Below, piece by piece: positions 60,519 to 64,000 of a DNA stretch of 64,000 nt. The stretch lies in contig NZ_CP048115.1 in NCBI RefSeq assembly GCF_010093045.1, forward strand, positions 1,488,001 through 1,552,000, written 5' to 3'. This stretch comes from Mucilaginibacter sp. 14171R-50 (lineage in GTDB: Bacteria; Bacteroidota; Bacteroidia; Sphingobacteriales; Sphingobacteriaceae). The translations under genes were made by a program, and so were the position numbers. How positions within the stretch are numbered: the stretch's first letter is position 1; each line of letters begins with the position of its first letter. The notes beneath the pieces were generated by a model, which did no database searches, had not been told where the DNA came from, and saw only the letters and a list, made by a program, of their open reading frames with translations.

Positions 60519-61358
60519 TTATTTATAATCCGGCGGAAAGATGATAACCGGTAATTGTTGTTGCGCAATGGCGGCCTTAGATTCGCTGTGGCCGAACAGC
60601 CGTGCCACTAAAGAATGATGCTGGTGGCTCAATGCCAAAAGGTCTACCTTTTCGTCCGCGCAGTAATGCTGCAACGCGGGTTGAACCGCTTCCCTGAACA
60701 CTTGTTTGCAAGTGAGTCCGCGGTGTAAAAGAAATTTGCGAAAGGCCATTTCAGCGCCTATCGCTGTGGCTGCTTCGCCGGGCCGTAATATGTGAACAAT
60801 TTGCAGTTCAAAATCAAGGTCTTTGCCTAAATCCAACAGAAAATCTACGGCAGGCAAGTCGGATATTTCAAAGTTGGTAGCAAACACCACCTTTTTCGGA
60901 ATATCCAGGTGTGCTGACGATGGTATTATGCAAACGGGCTTGCGGGATTTGCGGATCACCGCGGCCGTATCGCTCCCTGTAAGTAAATGATCGATCGTCC
61001 CGCCGGTTCTTCCACCCATGATCACCATGCTCATCTCGTTTCCAGCGGTAAGTTCCCGAACATTCTCAGCCAGGCCGCCGTCGCCGGTTTTACAGTCGAT
61101 ATGGGTTTTGCAACCGGCAATTGTGCCGCATAACTCATTTAGCCGGTGAGCTCCTTTTTGTAAATGTTCCATGCTGTCTGCATAATACATATCCGGAGTA
61201 ACCAACGGGCCTTCGATATTACTAAGGGCCATAGGCACATACGAAAACGTGTGATACAAAACAAGATCGGCCGACATTTTTGATGATAACCGCAGGGCAG
61301 CCGACTCGGCATGTGCTGCATTGGCCGAGAAATCGGTAAGTACTAATAGCTTTTTCAT
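60519..61358 (-). CDS. tandem universal stress protein
   Basis: 279 residues, two Usp domains: MKKLLVLTDFSANAAHAESAA and MGGRTGGTIDHLLTGSDTAAVI...PVCIIPSS (near-canonical nucleotide motif), then IPKKVVFATNFEISDLPAV. Most similar in layout to those at 27669 and 39550. Its ATG overlaps the stop of a 53-residue gene in an ATGA junction. Confidence 0.9.
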   Translation of the reverse strand: MKKLLVLTDFSANAAHAESAALRLSSKMSADLVLYHTFSYVPMALSNIEGPLVTPDMYYADSMEHLQKGAHRLNELCGTIAGCKTHIDCKTGDGGLAENVRELTAGNEMSMVIMGGRTGGTIDHLLTGSDTAAVIRKSRKPVCIIPSSAHLDIPKKVVFATNFEISDLPAVDFLLDLGKDLDFELQIVHILRPGEAATAIGAEMAFRKFLLHRGLTCKQVFREAVQPALQHYCADEKVDLLALSHQHHSLVARLFGHSESKAAIAQQQLPVIIFPPDYK

Positions 61359-61516
61359 TTATTTTTCTTCATTAGTGCGTGCCATAATTTCAGCGCCTCC
61401 GCCTGCAGTTTTTTAACTCCTTCCAGCCGTCGGGCTTGTTCATCTTTTTCAGACAACGGGTGTTCCGTTTTTAACGGCTTTCCGTGGTTTCCGTTTGTTT
61501 TTGAGCCAGGTTTCAT
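61355..61516 (-). CDS. 53-residue basic protein coupled to Usp 60519
   Basis: A short gene: MKPGSKTNGNHGKPLKTE, then charged helix (KDEQARRLEGVKKLQAEALK) ending LWHALMKKNK. It is translationally coupled to the Usp gene (ATGA), and a perfect -7 element TAACTTTG lies just upstream at 61527-61520, 55.5 bp from the FNR-type box, so the transcript would begin at or next to its ATG. I do not recognise the family; perhaps a small RNA- or protein-binding helix. Function unknown. Confidence 0.65.
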   Translation of the reverse strand: MKPGSKTNGNHGKPLKTEHPLSEKDEQARRLEGVKKLQAEALKLWHALMKKNK

Positions 61517-61572
61517 AATCAAAGTTAGCCCGCCCTTCCCTCACGGCAAATGATCGGCCCCACTGTCCGGGC

Positions 61573-61584
61573 TGATCTAAATCA
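61573..61584. promoter_or_regulatory. FNR-type box shared by small ORF/Usp and hsp20
   Basis: TGAT-CTAA-ATCA. Two perfect -7 elements are placed symmetrically: TAACTTTG (minus, 61527-61520) and TACTTTTG (plus, 61630-61637), each with TTT 55.5 bp from the centre. This is the cleanest case in the window. Confidence 0.78.
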
Positions 61585-61669
61585 CCCGTACGGATGACGG
61601 GCATCCTGCCCCGGGACGGTACCGGAAATTACTTTTGTTTAAATTTTTTATCATTAATCATTTTATATC

Positions 61670-62110
61670 ATGAAAAATCAAAGCTTAACAAAAATTGAAG
61701 AAAGGATCCCTGTTGTGTTTGAGGACCTGTTCAGGCCTTGGAGCGATTTATTTGACGGTAGTTTTTTTAAACGTGCCACCAATGTTCCGGCCGTGAATAT
61801 TATTGAGAACAAAGATCACTACCAGCTGGCGCTCTCCGCCCCGGGGTTAAAGAAAGACGATTTTAAGGTTGACCTGGATGATGATGTGTTGACCATTAGC
61901 AGTGAAAAGGAAGATAGCAAAGAAGAGAAGGACGGGAAATACACCCGCCAGGAATATAATTATTCGTCGTTCAGCCGGAGCTTTACACTTCCGGAAGGAG
62001 CCGACAAGGAAAAGCTTAGCGCTAAGTATGAAGACGGCGTGTTAAAGATCAATATCCCCCGCAACGGGAAAATTAAAAGTACTTCGGCGAAGAAGATCGC
62101 TGTAAATTAA
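61670..62110 (+). CDS. small heat shock protein, Hsp20/alpha-crystallin family
   Basis: 146 residues. Alpha-crystallin domain (about 40-135): YQLALSAPGLKKDDFKVDLDDDVLTISSEKE, RSFTLPEGADKEKLSAKYEDGVLKINIPRN. ATP-independent holdase that keeps unfolding proteins soluble. Behind the shared box at 61573-61584, with a leader of about 30 bases; a GC-rich hairpin follows. In mycobacteria an Hsp20 protein (HspX) is a main DosR product. Confidence 0.93.
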   Translation: MKNQSLTKIEERIPVVFEDLFRPWSDLFDGSFFKRATNVPAVNIIENKDHYQLALSAPGLKKDDFKVDLDDDVLTISSEKEDSKEEKDGKYTRQEYNYSSFSRSFTLPEGADKEKLSAKYEDGVLKINIPRNGKIKSTSAKKIAVN

Positions 62111-62130
62111 GCCTTTTCAATTCGGCTTAT

Positions 62131-62152
62131 GCCCCGCCCCAGGTGGCGGGGC
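62131..62152 (+). terminator. GC-rich hairpin after hsp20
   Basis: Perfect 8-bp stem GCCCCGCC/GGCGGGGC with a 6-base loop, 20 bases after the hsp20 stop. No T-run follows (CCATTTG), so it could be a terminator or an mRNA-end stabiliser. The remaining 62153-62283 stretch has no FNR-type box. Confidence 0.45.
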
Positions 62153-62283
62153 CCATTTGCTGTTGTTGGTTCCGCGCGGCGCACAGTCATGGAACGGTTA
62201 ACGCCGCAATGCCAAAGTTTGACAAACGGGCTGGGAGAAGCATGCGCAGCTGAATGGTTAAAGCCCCAATTATTACAATAATT

Positions 62284-62916
62284 ATGTTTAGAGACAGAAC
62301 GGCGGCTGGCCATTTATTAGCAGACAAACTTAGCGCTTATAAAAAAGAATCGGGTGTAGTGTTGGCTGTGCCGCGTGGCGGTGTCCCGGTAGCGTACCAT
62401 GTTGCAAAGGAACTAAGATTTCCGCTTGATATTGTGTTGATCAAAAAAATAGGTCATCCAAACGGAAAAGAATATGCTATCGGTGCAGCCAGTTTAACAG
62501 ACTATGTAGTAATACCTCAACAGGGCGTATCACAAGCATACCTTGAACAAGAGCTGACCGGAATACGCCGGCGCCTGGCTGAGATGAGAAAGAAATTTCA
62601 GGGTGATGCGGAACCCGTCGATATTAAAGGAAAAACGGTGATTGTTATAGACGATGGGGCCGCTACCGGCCATACTTTATTACGCACGCTTGAACTGATC
62701 AAAAAAAGCAGACCGGCTAAAGTTGTTGTGGCCATCCCTGTTGCATCAGCGCCCGCCATAAAGCTGTTAAAGGATGAGGCCGACGAAGTGATCGCCTGTT
62801 TGGTCCCGCCTGATTTTTACGGAGTAGGCGCTTACTACGACAACTTTGATGAAGTGAGCGACGATGAAGTTTCTTTTTATCTTGACAAGTTGCACCGGCT
62901 GCAAAAAACCGCGTAG
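62284..62916 (+). CDS. phosphoribosyltransferase-family protein
   Basis: 210 residues. Type I PRTase fold: PRGGVPVAYHVAKELRFPLDIVLIKKIGHP, PRPP loop VIDDGAATGHTLLRTL. It resembles the stand-alone PRTases of stress regulons (for example the mycobacterial DosR gene Rv0571c contains such a domain), whose substrate is unknown. The ATG at 62284 (MFRDRTAAG) is preferred; one at 62254 would add ten residues. It has no box of its own. Confidence 0.87.
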   Translation: MFRDRTAAGHLLADKLSAYKKESGVVLAVPRGGVPVAYHVAKELRFPLDIVLIKKIGHPNGKEYAIGAASLTDYVVIPQQGVSQAYLEQELTGIRRRLAEMRKKFQGDAEPVDIKGKTVIVIDDGAATGHTLLRTLELIKKSRPAKVVVAIPVASAPAIKLLKDEADEVIACLVPPDFYGVGAYYDNFDEVSDDEVSFYLDKLHRLQKTA

Positions 62917-62933
62917 CCGGATATTTGGAGCGG

Positions 62934-64000
62934 TTAACGAACGGAGCGATAGTCGGCATTGTAGCCTGGCCGGCTAAAAACCAGTTGCCATAAACTGTTT
63001 TTACCTGCCCTGAAGGACGCCGCGCAAACGTTTAGGTAATACATCCACATCCTGTAAAACGTATCTCCGTAAGCATCGCGCAGTTTTGGCCAGCTGTTTT
63101 GGAAGTGACCGCGCCATGCAAGCACGGTACGGTCATAGTCTTTCCCGAAGCAATGCCAGTCATGTAAGATAAGTTCAGGCTCGAAGGCAGCGCTGAGCTG
63201 TGCTGGCGAGGGTATCTGTCCGTTTGGGAATATGTAGCGGTCGATCCATGGGTCAGTTGGCGACGAATCGGCACTACCAATGGTATGCAGCAGGAACAAC
63301 CCGTCCTTACGCAATAACTGCCTCACTTTTTTCATGTACGCCCGGTAGTTTTTTAAGCCAACATGTTCGAACATGCCTATGGAAACGATCCGGTCATATT
63401 CGCCATTAAGGTCGCGGTAATCTTCCAGTTTAATACTTACCGGTAGGCTTACGCACCGTTGCTGCGCCAGTTTTGCCTGCTCGGCCGATATGGTAATGCC
63501 GGTTACCTTTACCAGATACTTACTGGCGGCATATTGAGCGAAGCCGCCCCAGCCACAACCAATGTCCAACACTTCCATGCCAGGTTCAAGCTTTAATTTA
63601 CGGCATATCAACTCCAGTTTGTGTTCCTGCGCTTCATCAAGGTTACTAGCATTTGCCCAGTACCCGCAGGAGTACATCATCTGTTTACCAAGCATTTGTT
63701 CGAACAGATCATTGCCCAGGTTATAGTGTATGCGGGCAACTTTTCGGGCCCGCCGCTTGGTTTGGCGGTTAAAGAGCAGATCGGTTATTTTATACCTGAA
63801 CCAACTGCCGGCAGGTTTAACATTTTGATGCAAATTTGCCGACAGTAATTTAAAAATTAATTCGTCTAGCTTATCGCAGTCCCACCAACCATCCATATAT
63901 GATTCACCCAGGCCCAGCGAACCCTCTTTTAATACACGATTGTAAAAGCGCTGGTCTTTTATTCTGATATCTGTCGCGTCGGATCCGTTCGGCTGTATGC
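62934..64000 (-). CDS. cfa: cyclopropane-fatty-acyl-phospholipid synthase, partial
   Basis: The C-terminal 355 codons or so; the frame stays open to the window edge, so the N terminus is missing. Motifs of the Cfa family: ESYMDGWWDCDKLDEL, HYNLGNDLFEQML, SCGYW, VLDIGCGWGGFAQYAA (SAM site), MFEHVG, HTIG, FPNGQIPS. It adds a methylene group across double bonds of membrane lipid acyl chains, a typical stationary/low-oxygen change. Its 3' end is 17 bases from the convergent PRTase. Confidence 0.93.
   Translation of the reverse strand, partial: IQPNGSDATDIRIKDQRFYNRVLKEGSLGLGESYMDGWWDCDKLDELIFKLLSANLHQNVKPAGSWFRYKITDLLFNRQTKRRARKVARIHYNLGNDLFEQMLGKQMMYSCGYWANASNLDEAQEHKLELICRKLKLEPGMEVLDIGCGWGGFAQYAASKYLVKVTGITISAEQAKLAQQRCVSLPVSIKLEDYRDLNGEYDRIVSIGMFEHVGLKNYRAYMKKVRQLLRKDGLFLLHTIGSADSSPTDPWIDRYIFPNGQIPSPAQLSAAFEPELILHDWHCFGKDYDRTVLAWRGHFQNSWPKLRDAYGDTFYRMWMYYLNVCAASFRAGKNSLWQLVFSRPGYNADYRSVR

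Overview
The window reads as chromosome of a Bacteroidota bacterium, most like the Sphingobacteriaceae (Mucilaginibacter/Pedobacter type). The signs are a fused CcoN-CcoO oxidase subunit, Bacteroidota-style -7 promoter elements (TAnnTTTG) instead of E. coli -10 boxes, few Shine-Dalgarno sequences, a DUF3943 protein and Bacteroidota-type Crp proteins. The family assignment is inference; no rRNA or other marker gene is present. I found no tRNA, rRNA, insertion sequence, CRISPR array or phage gene, and no stretch over 300 bases without a gene. || Layout: 1-4.4 kb is the end of a cbb3 oxidase operon (ccoNO-Q-P-G-H and a TauE/SafE-like membrane protein). 4.5-8 kb holds a small membrane protein with an alcohol dehydrogenase, then hemN behind an odd truncated D-lactate-dehydrogenase-like gene. 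8-10.2 kb encodes a FixL-like heme-PAS histidine kinase and a response regulator fused to a Crp/FNR DNA-binding module. 10.3-24.5 kb holds a catalytically degenerate L,D-transpeptidase, a CoA-transferase, an Mla-type lipid transporter, PEP synthase with an SDR and an HdeD protein, a Crp regulator, a cupin, a beta-CASP nuclease, and a second kinase with a LOG protein. 24.5-39.5 kb holds a MacAB/Lol-type transporter, acetate kinase, phosphoketolase, a small Cys protein, a phosphorylase-like protein, universal stress proteins (Usp), an MgtA-type ATPase and a second alcohol dehydrogenase. 39.5-51.4 kb holds more Usps, a second receiver-Crp fusion, DUF3943, BON, a 4-helix sensor, HtrA, an active L,D-transpeptidase and FtsH. 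51.5-64 kb holds a nitroreductase, a HAD-ATPase fusion, an SDR with a flippase-like protein, Usps, phospholipid synthesis genes, Hsp20, a phosphoribosyltransferase and the end of a cyclopropane-fatty-acid synthase. || What ties it together: 26 copies of an FNR/FixK-type box (consensus TGAY-N4-RTCA) lie in front of nearly every operon. Where a -7 element (TAnnTTTG or TTTA variants) can be read, its TTT begins either about 33.5 bp or about 55.5 bp from the box centre, two preferred distances like class II and class I activator promoters. I infer that the kinase and the receiver-Crp fusion proteins in this window govern these boxes, so that a low-oxygen signal would switch on microaerobic respiration, oxygen-independent heme synthesis, substrate-level ATP formation, stress proteins, protein quality control and envelope/lipid remodelling. 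The gene content (nine Usps, Hsp20, nitroreductase, P-type ATPase, phosphoribosyltransferase, heme sensor kinase) resembles in kind the mycobacterial DosR dormancy regulon, but is built on FixL/FNR-type parts. || All calls come from reading the sequence and its translations; no database search was run.
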